Assembly (NCBI RefSeq): GCF_000953135.1
Contig: NZ_LN614827.1
Coordinates: forward strand, 959,001-1,023,000
Direction: 5' to 3'
DNA from: Legionella fallonii LLAP-10
GTDB taxonomy: Bacteria; Pseudomonadota; Gammaproteobacteria; Legionellales; Legionellaceae
Length of the DNA stretch: 64,000 bases
The notes beneath the pieces were generated by a model. The model ran no database searches and was not told the origin of the DNA. It was given only the letters and a program-made list of their open reading frames with translations. A program made the translations under genes and the position numbers. This document shows positions 10,703 through 19,213 of the stretch, in pieces (position 1 is the first letter of the stretch; each line of letters starts with the position of its first letter).

Positions 10703-10868
10703 CGTCGTTCCTTATACCCGATAGCAAAATAAACGATAGGATAATACGATAGTTTTCTAAGAACAAATTAAATATTCTCTTAATTTGATTAAAGTATGAT
10801 TCTGTCCCCGTTACAATCCTATCTAATTCTATATATAATATTTGTTTTAATTACTAAATTAACGGATC

Positions 10869-11654
10869 ATGCTAACTGTTATTATCATTTCTAAAAACGA
10901 AGAAGCGAACATAGGACAATGTTTGAAATCGGTAAGTTTTGCCGATGAAATTATAGTTCTTGACTCAGGAAGCACTGATAATACAGTAGCTATAGCCAAA
11001 CAATATACGGATAATGTTTTTTCTACTGACTGGCCTGGTTACGGTATCCAAAAACAAAGAGCTTTATCAAGGGCGAAAGGAGATTGGGTGCTAAACCTTG
11101 ATGCTGATGAGTCAGTAAGTCCAGAGTTACAGGAGGAAATTAAAGAAGCAATAGCCTCCGGAGATGCTGACGGATATAGAATTCCTATACAGATGATTTT
11201 TTACAATCAACCGTTAAAGTATTCGGCTAGTCCAAAACGACATATTCGTTTATTTAAAAGGGCTAATGCATCTTATAGTAAGGACATCGTTCATGAAAAA
11301 ATTCTATTGCTGCCGAATGCTAAAGTAGAAAAACTAAAAAACGGAATTATGCATCATTCCTATAGAGACGTGACTCACGTTCTTTATAAGCTTAATAAGT
11401 ATTCTTCTTACAGTGCTAAAATTCGCATTGAGTCAGGAAAAGAAACCGGATTTATTCGTATCTTTATTGGCACTGGTTGGATGTTTTTTAGATGTTTTAT
11501 ATTGCAACGAGGATTTTTGGACGGAAAACTCGGATTTTTATTTGCTCTTTTTAGTGCTCAAGGGACTTTCTATCGTGGCATCAAGCAATTATATAGAGAT
11601 AAAAATATAGATAAGTTACCTAAATTAGCAAAAGAGAGCGAGGATATATTGTGA
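10869..11654 (+). CDS. Family 2 glycosyltransferase, LPS core type (WaaE/KdtX-like)
   Basis: 261 residues. GT-A fold signatures are clear: MLTVIIISKNEEANIGQCLK, ADEIIVLDSGSTDNT and DWVLNLDADE, where the last DAD is the metal and nucleotide-sugar site. The WPGYGIQKQRAL segment and the later H-E (DIVHEKI) are typical of the WaaE/KdtX group, which adds a glucose to the inner LPS core. A hydrophobic stretch near residue 205 (FIGTGWMFFRCFIL) suggests membrane contact. The downstream O-antigen ligase start overlaps its stop by 4 bases, so both probably act in LPS assembly. The exact donor and acceptor are unknown. Confidence 0.85.
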   Translation: MLTVIIISKNEEANIGQCLKSVSFADEIIVLDSGSTDNTVAIAKQYTDNVFSTDWPGYGIQKQRALSRAKGDWVLNLDADESVSPELQEEIKEAIASGDADGYRIPIQMIFYNQPLKYSASPKRHIRLFKRANASYSKDIVHEKILLLPNAKVEKLKNGIMHHSYRDVTHVLYKLNKYSSYSAKIRIESGKETGFIRIFIGTGWMFFRCFILQRGFLDGKLGFLFALFSAQGTFYRGIKQLYRDKNIDKLPKLAKESEDIL

Positions 11655-12883
11655 GGTTATTTGCAGTACAATCTAAAGTAGTTTTTATCACGGGAATATT
11701 GATTGCTCTGTTTACATTTTTTTTGCCAATTAGTGCATCGATAAGGTCAGTTTTCTTAATCGGTTACCTTCTGCTTATTATATTGACCCCTTCTTATAAT
11801 AGACATTTGTTTTCTGCAGTGAACACCTTATGGGGATGGGCGGGAATTGCTTTATTCTTTTATGTTTTAATGGCTTGTTTTTGGAGTCAAGCGCCTTATT
11901 CCTTGCAAATTACGGTTGTTGAGAAATACGTTAAATTACTTTACTCCCCCATCTTGGCAATCGGTTTTATCCACCCCAAGCTACGAGTAGTATGTATCAA
12001 TAGCTATTTAGCAGCGATAGTGGTTACCTGCGTTCTTTCGGCCTTAAAATCAAAAGGAATTTTTTTAGTAGGTGATCCTGGAGATATATTTTATAACCAC
12101 ATTATCACCGGATTTATGGTGGCTTTTGCCTCTTATTTAGCCGGATTATTCGCTTTTCGCTTTACAGGAAAGTCCCGAGTTGTTTATATAATTCTTACCC
12201 TAATCACTAGTTACCAAGTGTTATTTATAAATACTGGTAGAACAGGTTATTTTATCTATTTTATATTAATGTCTTTATTACTATTACAACAGCTATCTTT
12301 TAAAAAAGCGGCTGTTGGAATCTTGTTATTTTGTGGGGTAATGGCTCTTGTTTATCATGAAAGTGCAATTATGCAAACTGGAGCCAAAAATCTGGCAAGT
12401 GATATTAAATTCTTGCAGCAAAATAAAGAAAACACTTCACTAGGCTATAGAATACAATTTCATAATTACGCCAAGTCATTATGGGCTAGCCATCCACTGA
12501 TAGGCATAGGTACTGGTGGCTTTAAGTATAGTTTTGCTAATGATAATCCTATTCCATCATGGGGAAGAGTGTTGACTGACCCTCATAGTCAATATTGGAT
12601 GATCCTCGCAGAACAAGGGCTAATTGGTCTAGGGTTGCTGGTGTTCTTTTTAGGCAGCCTATTGATTACTGCATTTAAACTTCAGGAAACTCGACCGATA
12701 CTTTTAGGTATTTTGATAGCATTTGGCATAGGTTCTCTTTCCGATACCATTTTATGTTTTTCAACGGCTGGCTTTATATTAATTCTAATGAGCTCTTTGT
12801 CTTTGGGGGAACTGCTTGAAAAGCATGCGAGTAAAAGGGCGAAAGAGGAAGAGCTAGTCATTAATTTGTTGGCGCCTCAATAA
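11651..12883 (+). CDS. O-antigen ligase family protein (WaaL/Wzy_C type)
   Basis: Polytopic inner-membrane protein of 410 residues with about 10-12 hydrophobic segments. The large periplasmic loop holds SLGYRIQFHNYAKSLWASHP, then IGIGTGGFKYSF and DPHSQYWMILAEQGLIGL. These are the Arg/His features of the Wzy_C/WaaL family, which transfers O-polysaccharide from undecaprenyl carrier to lipid A-core, or polymerises it. It starts with GTG in a GTGA overlap with the glycosyltransferase stop, which indicates translational coupling. Ligase versus polymerase cannot be settled from sequence. Confidence 0.82.
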   Translation: MRLFAVQSKVVFITGILIALFTFFLPISASIRSVFLIGYLLLIILTPSYNRHLFSAVNTLWGWAGIALFFYVLMACFWSQAPYSLQITVVEKYVKLLYSPILAIGFIHPKLRVVCINSYLAAIVVTCVLSALKSKGIFLVGDPGDIFYNHIITGFMVAFASYLAGLFAFRFTGKSRVVYIILTLITSYQVLFINTGRTGYFIYFILMSLLLLQQLSFKKAAVGILLFCGVMALVYHESAIMQTGAKNLASDIKFLQQNKENTSLGYRIQFHNYAKSLWASHPLIGIGTGGFKYSFANDNPIPSWGRVLTDPHSQYWMILAEQGLIGLGLLVFFLGSLLITAFKLQETRPILLGILIAFGIGSLSDTILCFSTAGFILILMSSLSLGELLEKHASKRAKEEELVINLLAPQ

Positions 12884-13002
12884 AAGTATCAACTGTAACT
12901 GCATCCAATAGTTGTCCGACCTTGGTTCCTCTGGTAGGGGCGGTTGGGCTATTAGATATTCGAGCCTACTTCTTAAGTTGATGAATAAGGTACAGTCACT
13001 AT

Positions 13003-13830
13003 TTATAGCTTATCCATATAGGATAAAGACGGCCATAAATGATAAAAATGGTGTACGGGCCCATTTCCTTTACCTATCTGTTCATTTTTACCAGCGAGTA
13101 TGGCATGGAATAAATAGCTCTTTGCGTGTTTGCAAGCATCAATCATATTCATCTTCTGCGCAAGGAATGAGGCTATTGCTGAGGAAAGAGTGCATCCCGT
13201 GCCATGAGTGTTCTTCGAGTCGATTCTAGGGCTAGTGAACCATTGTTGGACTCCGTCGGCACCTAATAATAAATCATTAGATTCAGAAGAACTCAAATGC
13301 CCTCCTTTTAAAAGTACGTATTTAGGGCCAAATTCAAGTAATTTTTGTGCGACCATTATCATTTGTTCATTATTCTCAGCATTGATACCAGTAAAAGTAC
13401 ATGCTTCAGGAATATTAGGGGTTATTACTGTAGCTAGAGGCATAAGCAATGAAATTAAGGTGTCTACTGCTTCGGGAACTAATAAGGGATCACCACTTTT
13501 AGCCAGTGTTACTGGATCCACTACAATAGGAATATCTATCGCTTTTTCTTTTAGGAATGAAGCGACTAATTCGACAATCTTGCTATTAAATAGCATACCT
13601 ATTTTAATGCTGTCAGGAATAATGTCATCAAAAATAGCATGAAGCTGCTCTTCGATTGCTTGTAGGGGAATATCATAACATGTCCTTACGCCACAAGTAT
13701 TTTGTACCGGTAAGGCAGTTAAAACGGTCATACCATAACAACCAAGGGCAGAAAAAGTTTTTAAATCTGCTTGTATACCGGCGCCACCGGAGCCATCAAA
13801 ACCGGCAATGGATAAAACTTTGTAGGGCAT
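13003..13830 (-). CDS. thiD: Hydroxymethylpyrimidine/phosphomethylpyrimidine kinase
   Basis: Phosphorylates HMP and HMP-phosphate for thiamine synthesis. 275 residues. N-terminal LSIAGFDGSGGAGIQADLKT binds substrate; the TVLTALPVQNT segment and VVDPVTLAKSGDPLL are family hallmarks; the C-terminal NTHGTGCTLSSAIAS holds the anion hole and catalytic Asp region, here with GTGC. It is the third gene of thiE-thiM-thiD, but separated from thiM by about 200 bases that carry a repeat element, so it may be transcribed partly on its own. Confidence 0.95.
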   Translation of the reverse strand: MPYKVLSIAGFDGSGGAGIQADLKTFSALGCYGMTVLTALPVQNTCGVRTCYDIPLQAIEEQLHAIFDDIIPDSIKIGMLFNSKIVELVASFLKEKAIDIPIVVDPVTLAKSGDPLLVPEAVDTLISLLMPLATVITPNIPEACTFTGINAENNEQMIMVAQKLLEFGPKYVLLKGGHLSSSESNDLLLGADGVQQWFTSPRIDSKNTHGTGCTLSSAIASFLAQKMNMIDACKHAKSYLFHAILAGKNEQIGKGNGPVHHFYHLWPSLSYMDKL

Positions 13831-13865
13831 TTAATTTAGTATCCTCTATGAGTCGGTTGCTTTTT

Positions 13866-13960
13866 GCGTAGCCCGTATTAGCGCGGCATAATCCGGGAAT
13901 GTAGCCACAGACGGGCTACACATCCACGTATAAAAGCTTAAGTTGATGCAATTAAGAGCC
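13866..13960. repeat. GTAGCCCG-type inverted-repeat element between thiM and thiD
   Basis: Nine-base arms GTAGCCCGT (13868-13876) and ACGGGCTAC (13911-13919), followed by ATAAAAGCTTAAGTTGATGC. That same right end, with few changes, closes the element at 24110-24194, so the two are probably copies of one family. Confidence 0.6.
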
Positions 13961-14032
13961 CACTTCATTTACTCGTATGTAAATTCAGCGTTTATAAGCC
14001 CCCATGCCTTGCATGCAAACAAAACCTATTGG

Positions 14033-14827
14033 TTATGTAATAGATGTCTTGCAAAATTCAGCTTTAAAATAATCCCAATCAGGATGAAACAAATTATTTA
14101 TAAATATCTGTCTAAAAAAGCCTGGTACTTGTGATTGTTGTTGGGCTAATTGTCCGCACAAACCAAAATAAGCGGTAGCATAAGCTGCTGCTTGGAAATG
14201 AGTATAATTATTACTAGTAAAAGCACTAATGACTGCCGTCAACGTACATCCCATTCCCGTAATTAGTGGCATTAGATGGGAGCCAAAGGGGAGGGTTAAA
14301 GCTTCGCTGCCGTCCGTTATATAATCTTCCGGGCCAGTAATAATAATGGTTTTGTTCATGTTTTTAGCTAAAGTATTACCCATACTCATTGCTTTCTCAA
14401 CAGGGTGCATACTTTCTACGCCCTTGGTGGCACCATTAGCACCAGATAAAGAAATAATTTCACTAGCATTGCCTCGGACTATATTCGCTAGAGGGAGCAG
14501 TTGGAGGGCAGCGGATGTTCTTAGCTTACTGGCACCTGCTCCAACTGGATCTAGAATGACGGGTTTATTGAGTGAATTTGCGGTTTGGGCCGCAAGAATA
14601 GCCCGATCCATGAATACTTTATTTAGGGTACCTATATTAATATAAAGTGCATGGCTAATATTTACTAACTCTTCAATCTCGTCTATGGATTCACACATGA
14701 GTGGTGCCGCTCCTAAGGCAAGAAGACTGTTTGCCATAAGATCCATAGTGACATAATTAGTTAAACATAAAACTAAAGGTTTTTTTTCTCTAAGAAGAAA
14801 TAAAGAAGATTTAATTTGTTCTATCAT
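14033..14827 (-). CDS. thiM: Hydroxyethylthiazole kinase
   Basis: Salvages thiazole alcohol by phosphorylation. 264 residues. Motifs: PLVLCLTNYVTMDLMANSLL (substrate pocket), GAAPLMCES, KPVILDPVGAGASKLRT (nucleotide/metal site), IVRGNASEI and the catalytic ITGMGCTLTAVISAF, with the Cys and GCT arrangement of the family. An AGGGG site 8 bases before the ATG supports the start. It follows thiE by 11 bases and supplies the thiazole phosphate that ThiE joins to HMP-PP. Confidence 0.95.
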   Translation of the reverse strand: MIEQIKSSLFLLREKKPLVLCLTNYVTMDLMANSLLALGAAPLMCESIDEIEELVNISHALYINIGTLNKVFMDRAILAAQTANSLNKPVILDPVGAGASKLRTSAALQLLPLANIVRGNASEIISLSGANGATKGVESMHPVEKAMSMGNTLAKNMNKTIIITGPEDYITDGSEALTLPFGSHLMPLITGMGCTLTAVISAFTSNNYTHFQAAAYATAYFGLCGQLAQQQSQVPGFFRQIFINNLFHPDWDYFKAEFCKTSIT

Positions 14828-14838
14828 GTAAACAGCCC

Positions 14839-15603
14839 CTAATTTTCATCAGACTTCTTGGGAAGCTCTAGCTTCGTCGCTTCGGTGCTCGAATCCTTAT
14901 GTACTTGCGTGGACATTTCGGTTCTGCGAGCCGTCTCTCCGCGCACTTCATCCCCCTCAACGAGTTTCCGAAGACGCCTATTATCAATAATTCTGCGTAA
15001 TTTTAAAGTCATTTTAACAGGATCAAGCGCATCGTGTAAGGCGCCTATGATGGCAACTCCATGAGCACCAGCCTCCATTACATGGGCTAAATTGCTTTCA
15101 GTTATTCCGCCTATACCGATTAGAGGATGTTTTGTCTGTTTGCATAATTGGTGAACGCCATCTATTCCCCAGATAGTTTTTAAGTTTTTCTTATTTTGAG
15201 TAGGAAACACGGCACTGGCAGCTACATAATCTAAATCTAAAGTATTCGCTTGTATTAATTCATCTTCCGATTCAATAGATAAACCAATAAACTTTTTGTT
15301 ACCTAGTTTTTCTCGCGCTGTTTGTGGTGAACCATCCGTTTGACCAAGATGTACTCCATCAGCATTTACTTGTATTGCAAGATCGAGATCGTCATTAATG
15401 ATTAATGGAGTATGGTAGGGGGCTAGGAGTTGACTGAGCTGTTGAGCAAATTGTAGTTTAAACGCGGGTTCAGCATTTTTCTCCCTTAGCTGAACACAGG
15501 TAACGCCTGAGCTAACGCATTTTTTAATAAAGTCTAGATAATCAGTTAAAGAACAGTCTTCTCGATGTGTGACTAACATTAACTTATAAAAATCATTATT
15601 CAT
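14839..15603 (-). CDS. thiE: Thiamine-phosphate synthase with repeat-derived C-terminal tail
   Basis: Joins HMP-diphosphate and thiazole phosphate into thiamine phosphate. The core, residues 1-207, has CVQLREKNAEPAFK, HTPLIINDDLDLAIQVNADGVHLGQTDG, SAVFPTQNKKN and GIGGITESNLAHVMEAGAHGVAII, as in ThiE. The usual protein ends near residue 210. Here about 45 extra polar residues follow (GDEVRGETARRTEMST onwards). They are encoded by an imperfect palindrome that also occurs inside the PfaC-like gene. The tail should lie outside the active site. First gene of the thiE-thiM-thiD cluster. I saw no TPP riboswitch upstream. Confidence 0.93.
   Translation of the reverse strand: MNNDFYKLMLVTHREDCSLTDYLDFIKKCVSSGVTCVQLREKNAEPAFKLQFAQQLSQLLAPYHTPLIINDDLDLAIQVNADGVHLGQTDGSPQTAREKLGNKKFIGLSIESEDELIQANTLDLDYVAASAVFPTQNKKNLKTIWGIDGVHQLCKQTKHPLIGIGGITESNLAHVMEAGAHGVAIIGALHDALDPVKMTLKLRRIIDNRRLRKLVEGDEVRGETARRTEMSTQVHKDSSTEATKLELPKKSDEN
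14871..14973. repeat. Palindromic element inserted in the 3' end of thiE
   Basis: Outer arms CTTCGGTGCTCG (14880-14891) and CGAGTTTCCGAAG (14961-14973) are inverted copies of each other with a few changes, and the inner halves also pair imperfectly. The first 26 bases (14871-14896) match 37522-37547 at 24 positions. The stretch 14920-14950 matches 37553-37583 at 25 of 31. Both copies are read in the same frame and give EVRGE and DSST..TK. Confidence 0.7.
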
Positions 15604-15629
15604 AACAACTCATTAACGAACAACAGGTT

Positions 15630-15959
15630 TTACCACGCGGCAACTTTTTCTTCAGGAGTTCCTAATGTACACTCTTCTGAAATAGAGCCATCATTACAAA
15701 CAACCAAGCCAGAGGTGTCGTAGGTAGGCAATACACCGCCATGCCATAAGCAACATCCTTTCAATAGCTGTAGGTCCATAACTGCGTGAGGGGTACAATA
15801 GCAGGCAGAATAAAAACCATTATTACAAACAAGACGTCCTGCAGAAGAGTCACAATAATTGACTCCTCCCATCTTATTACAGCAAGTTTCTGCAAAAAGA
15901 AGAGGAGAAGTGATTAGATTTAATACACTGGCTAGAAAAAGAGGTTTAAAGGAGCGCAT
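15630..15959 (-). CDS. Small secreted Cys-rich protein with internal duplication
   Basis: 109 residues from the ATG with GAGAG 8 bases upstream; two earlier in-frame starts lie too close to that site. A signal peptide ends near LLFAETCC. The mature part repeats one motif twice: CCNKMGGVNYCDSSAGRLVC and CCLWHGGVLPTYDTSGLVVC, each followed by N(N/D)G..S..C. The many Cys should form disulfides in the periplasm or outside the cell. Family unknown. It lies 26 bases upstream of thiE on the same strand, so the thi genes may be transcribed from its promoter. Confidence 0.7.
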   Translation of the reverse strand: MRSFKPLFLASVLNLITSPLLFAETCCNKMGGVNYCDSSAGRLVCNNGFYSACYCTPHAVMDLQLLKGCCLWHGGVLPTYDTSGLVVCNDGSISEECTLGTPEEKVAAW

Positions 15960-16062
15960 CTTCATTTCTCTCAATATATGTTGAGTCTAGAATAACATAG
16001 AGTTTTAAAAATTATTAGATTATTCTGTTGTAATGCCTGTTGAATTATAAAGAATATTGCTG

Positions 16063-16671
16063 TTACGTTAATAAAAGCAGCATCGTTTCCGGCGGATATA
16101 ATCTAAATATATAACTAGTGGCAAGGCCTGCTAGTAAGCCAAATAAATGTCCCTCCCAAGAAACCCCTTTCTCTTTTGGAAAAATACCAAGAAAGATACC
16201 GGCAAAGTAATAGAGACTAAGTAGTCCTAAGATAATTGTAGTCAGGGTACCATTTTGATATATATTGCACACTAAAAAACCCCAATAACCGGTGATGAGG
16301 GCGCTGGCACCTATATGTAGCCCTGGTTTGGCAAAGCACCAAATAGCGAATCCGCTAAGCACTGTAATGAGTAATGTCACAATGAGATAATATTTCAGTC
16401 CATTGATTAAAATAAAATTACTTAAAACTAATAATGGGATTGAATTAAAAAAAATATGATTGAAGTTAGCATGAAGCAATGGGGCACATAATATACCCGG
16501 TACTCCATAAGCACGTCTGGGAATAATGCCTAGTAGTAGAATTTTATTACTAATGAACCGGCTAATAAAAAATATTGTCCAGGGGATAAGAAGTATTATC
16601 CCCAATGTGTATAGATTATGCTGTGTTTGCACCACAATTAAACTGAGGCTATTGAGCAATTGATTAATCAT
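16063..16671 (-). CDS. Rhomboid-family intramembrane serine protease
   Basis: 202 residues with six or seven hydrophobic segments. LLHANFNHIFFNSIPLLVL is the conserved first region with the oxyanion-type Asn/His. LHIGASALITGYWGFL carries the GxSx catalytic Ser, and SWEGHLFGLLAGLATSYIF the catalytic His six-residue Gly pattern. This supports active proteolysis inside the inner membrane; the substrate is unknown. Its ATG overlaps the stop of the M23 peptidase gene by 4 bases (ATGA), so the two are translationally coupled. Confidence 0.88.
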   Translation of the reverse strand: MINQLLNSLSLIVVQTQHNLYTLGIILLIPWTIFFISRFISNKILLLGIIPRRAYGVPGILCAPLLHANFNHIFFNSIPLLVLSNFILINGLKYYLIVTLLITVLSGFAIWCFAKPGLHIGASALITGYWGFLVCNIYQNGTLTTIILGLLSLYYFAGIFLGIFPKEKGVSWEGHLFGLLAGLATSYIFRLYPPETMLLLLT

Positions 16672-17564
16672 GATTTTACCGCAGATTGACTAGCAGGTTT
16701 TACCAGGTTTTTTACTGGTACAGCTGGGACGGTTGCTATATTACGTACTGGTACAAAAAGTAATGGCTCAACTAACGTTTGGTTAACTATCATTGTCCAA
16801 TGTAAATGAGGGCCGGTTACTCTGCCGGTCATCCCTACTAAGCCTATTTCTTGGCCTTGCTGTATCGAGTCACCTGGTTTTACGTCAATTTTACTCAGAT
16901 GAGCATAAAGCGAAAAAACACCCATTCCGTGATCAATTATCACAGTATTACCTGTAAAAAAGTAATCACCAGTTTCTACTACTTTGCCTTGGCTTACTGC
17001 ATAAATCGGGTCGCCTTGTTTTGCAGCAATATCCAGTCCTGAGTGGGGATCGCGAGGTTCTTTATTATAGACTCTTTTTAATCCAAATAAGCTGCTGATA
17101 GGGCCACGAAGTGGTGCTTTAAACTGTTGTTGGAATGGGTTGGTATCCGTATAACTAGAATAAATTTCAGCGAGTCTTTTGGTTTCTTTATCTATACGGA
17201 CTTTATCTGCTTGCTGTGGATCGACCTTGCTGATATCTTTGATTTTCAAATATTGAGTGTTATAAAACTTTTCACTTACATGGAATGGTATCGTGGTATT
17301 AACTGGTTTTGTTACAGTCAAATACTGAATGGGGTCTTTGCTATTTAATGGTATAGCTACTAGGAGTAACCATTGATTCGGTTTGTCACTAGGCAATACA
17401 GGAACTCGTTTGCCTTGAAAATAAGCCTCCGGTTGTTTATTGATATCAATAGGTATAATGGTTAATCCACCGTTAACGGAATGGTTTTCTGGAAGCGCTG
17501 TAGCGAATGTAAGATTCGATATACAGAAGAGTAGAAAGAAAGTAATCGTTGTTATTTTATTCAT
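16668..17564 (-). CDS. M23-family periplasmic metallopeptidase (LytM-like)
   Basis: 298 residues: signal peptide (ITFFLLFCISNLTFATA), an all-beta N-terminal region, then the LytM/peptidase M23 domain in the last 150 residues. Zinc ligands are present: HSGLDIAAKQGDP (HxxxD) and GPHLHWTM (HxH), with YAVSQGKVVETGDYFFTGN and VIIDHGMGVFSLYAHL as in the family. All four zinc/catalytic positions look intact, so it is probably an active peptidoglycan endopeptidase rather than a NlpD/EnvC-type activator. Coupled to the rhomboid gene downstream; xseA lies just upstream. Confidence 0.88.
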   Translation of the reverse strand: MNKITTITFFLLFCISNLTFATALPENHSVNGGLTIIPIDINKQPEAYFQGKRVPVLPSDKPNQWLLLVAIPLNSKDPIQYLTVTKPVNTTIPFHVSEKFYNTQYLKIKDISKVDPQQADKVRIDKETKRLAEIYSSYTDTNPFQQQFKAPLRGPISSLFGLKRVYNKEPRDPHSGLDIAAKQGDPIYAVSQGKVVETGDYFFTGNTVIIDHGMGVFSLYAHLSKIDVKPGDSIQQGQEIGLVGMTGRVTGPHLHWTMIVNQTLVEPLLFVPVRNIATVPAVPVKNLVKPASQSAVKS

Positions 17565-17593
17565 GATCTCAATTAGTCCTTAGTATGAGCCGA

Positions 17594-18928
17594 TTATTCG
17601 GGCTTAATATGAGTGACTTCACACTCCAAATTACCTTTTGCTAAACGAATTTCTATAGTGTCACCAATTTGTAATTGTTGTGTAGTATAGAGCACTTTAT
17701 GCTTTTTCGTTGCTATTGCATATCCTCTATCCAGTGTAGCTAATGGACTGACTGCATGTAAAGTTGCTAGATTATTATTTAGCCTATATTTAAGATGATT
17801 GATTTTTATTTGTATTTCTTGAGTCAATTGTGCCGTTATTTGCGCTAGACGCATCTTAGTTTGCTGAATCAGCGTTTTGGGATTTTGTGCTTGTAACTGA
17901 TTAGAATACAAGTGTAATTGATTTTTTTTCTGGCTAATCAAGTGAGTTAAATTAGTGAGGAGCCGTCGCTCTAGATAATCAAGAGTTTGCCAATAAACGG
18001 TTATATTTTGCTTAGGAGAGGATATTTTATCACTTAGGTGTTTTACTCTTAGTTGGTGACCATGCATGATTCGCTTCATGGCAATATGCAAACGCGATAT
18101 GGCATTGTTAAGCATATTGAGCAATTCGATGCAATTGGGAGTTGCTGCTGCAGCTGCAGCAGTTGGTGTTTCTGCTCGATAGTCGGCTACAAAATCAGCG
18201 ATGGTGAAATCAGTTTCATGTCCCACCCCTGAAACTATGGGGATAGTGCTAGCAGCAATTTCTCTTGCTAAGCGTTCATCATTAAATGCCCATAAATCCT
18301 CAAGACTACCGCCACCTCGGGCAAGAATAAGCACATCACAGCGAGCATCGGTATGTGCTAATTGCAGCGCTTTAATTAATTGTTGAGGCGCGGTTGAGCC
18401 TTGAACTTCGCTAGGATAGATAACCACTTGAGCTAGAGGAAATCTACGGGCTAAAGTAGATAATATATCGCGAATTGCAGCACCACTGGCAGAGGTAATC
18501 ACTCCTATGGTTTGCGGTATTGCTGGTAGATCTTTTTTTCTAGATTGAAGAAATAATCCTTCTGCCGCAAGTTTATTTTTAAGCTCTTCAAAACGTTTAT
18601 ATAGTTCACCCAACCCTGATTCTGTTAATTGTTCGACTATTAGCTGATAATCTCCACGAGCTTCATAAAGACTTAATTTTCCGCTTGCTACCACTTGTTG
18701 TCCATCACTCAATTTTGTTGCAATGGAGCCAATATGGCGGTTTTTAAAGAACACACAGCGAACTTGAGCGTTAGCATCTTTTAAAGTAAAGTAGAAGTGG
18801 CCTGAAAAGGGTTTGCTAAGGTTTGATACTTCTCCTTCTACATGCACTATGCCTATTTCATTTTCCAGGTAACTTTTAACCTGCTTATTGAGCTGACTTA
18901 CAGATATTATTGAAAATTGTTCTGGCAT
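17594..18928 (-). CDS. xseA: Exodeoxyribonuclease VII large subunit
   Basis: Single-strand DNA exonuclease subunit. 444 residues. The OB-fold N-terminus (FSIISVSQLNKQVKSYLE through GEVSNLSKPFSGHFYFTLKD) is characteristic. The catalytic part has GVITSASGAAIRDILSTL, ILARGGGSLEDLWAFNDE and SGVGHETDFTIADFVAD..AETPTAAA. A long coiled-coil C-terminal half (280-400) ends with LDRGYAIA. All the standard signatures are present. The small subunit xseB is not nearby in this window. Confidence 0.96.
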   Translation of the reverse strand: MPEQFSIISVSQLNKQVKSYLENEIGIVHVEGEVSNLSKPFSGHFYFTLKDANAQVRCVFFKNRHIGSIATKLSDGQQVVASGKLSLYEARGDYQLIVEQLTESGLGELYKRFEELKNKLAAEGLFLQSRKKDLPAIPQTIGVITSASGAAIRDILSTLARRFPLAQVVIYPSEVQGSTAPQQLIKALQLAHTDARCDVLILARGGGSLEDLWAFNDERLAREIAASTIPIVSGVGHETDFTIADFVADYRAETPTAAAAAATPNCIELLNMLNNAISRLHIAMKRIMHGHQLRVKHLSDKISSPKQNITVYWQTLDYLERRLLTNLTHLISQKKNQLHLYSNQLQAQNPKTLIQQTKMRLAQITAQLTQEIQIKINHLKYRLNNNLATLHAVSPLATLDRGYAIATKKHKVLYTTQQLQIGDTIEIRLAKGNLECEVTHIKPE

Positions 18929-19021
18929 AATGAGAAATAATCCTACAAGTTTGACGAATTTCGGAGTTTTTCATGCCATCCTTCATCATGTTTCGGATGA
19001 CATAAAAAACGTCCTACACCA

Positions 19022-19094
19022 GTAGCCCGGTTGGTTTGCAACCGAGAGAAGAGTTATTTAAAGCTGACTCCTAGTTGCAAGCCGCCCGAGCTAC
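19022..19094. repeat. GTAGCCCGG-type inverted repeat
   Basis: Left arm 19022-19043 (GTAGCCCGGTTGGTTTGCAA...) and right arm 19073-19094 (...TTGCAAGCCGCCCGAGCTAC) are inverted copies with a few mismatches. It lies in the 285-base gap between divergent genes (xseA and the lipoprotein hydrolase). Confidence 0.6.
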
Positions 19095-19213
19095 AATTAG
19101 GCAAGCCGCTACGATTTGTTTATAGTAGCAGATTGCTAGAGAATTCAAAGTGAAAGTGGGCCAATATAATCTCGACTATAGGCCTGTATTGAAAAAAAAC
19201 ATGAGAATCAGTT

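Noticed and set aside
12912-13229. 105-residue plus-strand frame after the O-antigen ligase
   Set aside because: Most of it lies antisense to the well-supported thiD gene and the product is not coherent.
15604-16062. TPP riboswitch upstream of the thi genes
   Set aside because: Only 26 bases separate thiE from the preceding gene, and the 100 bases before that gene show no THI-box-like sequence.
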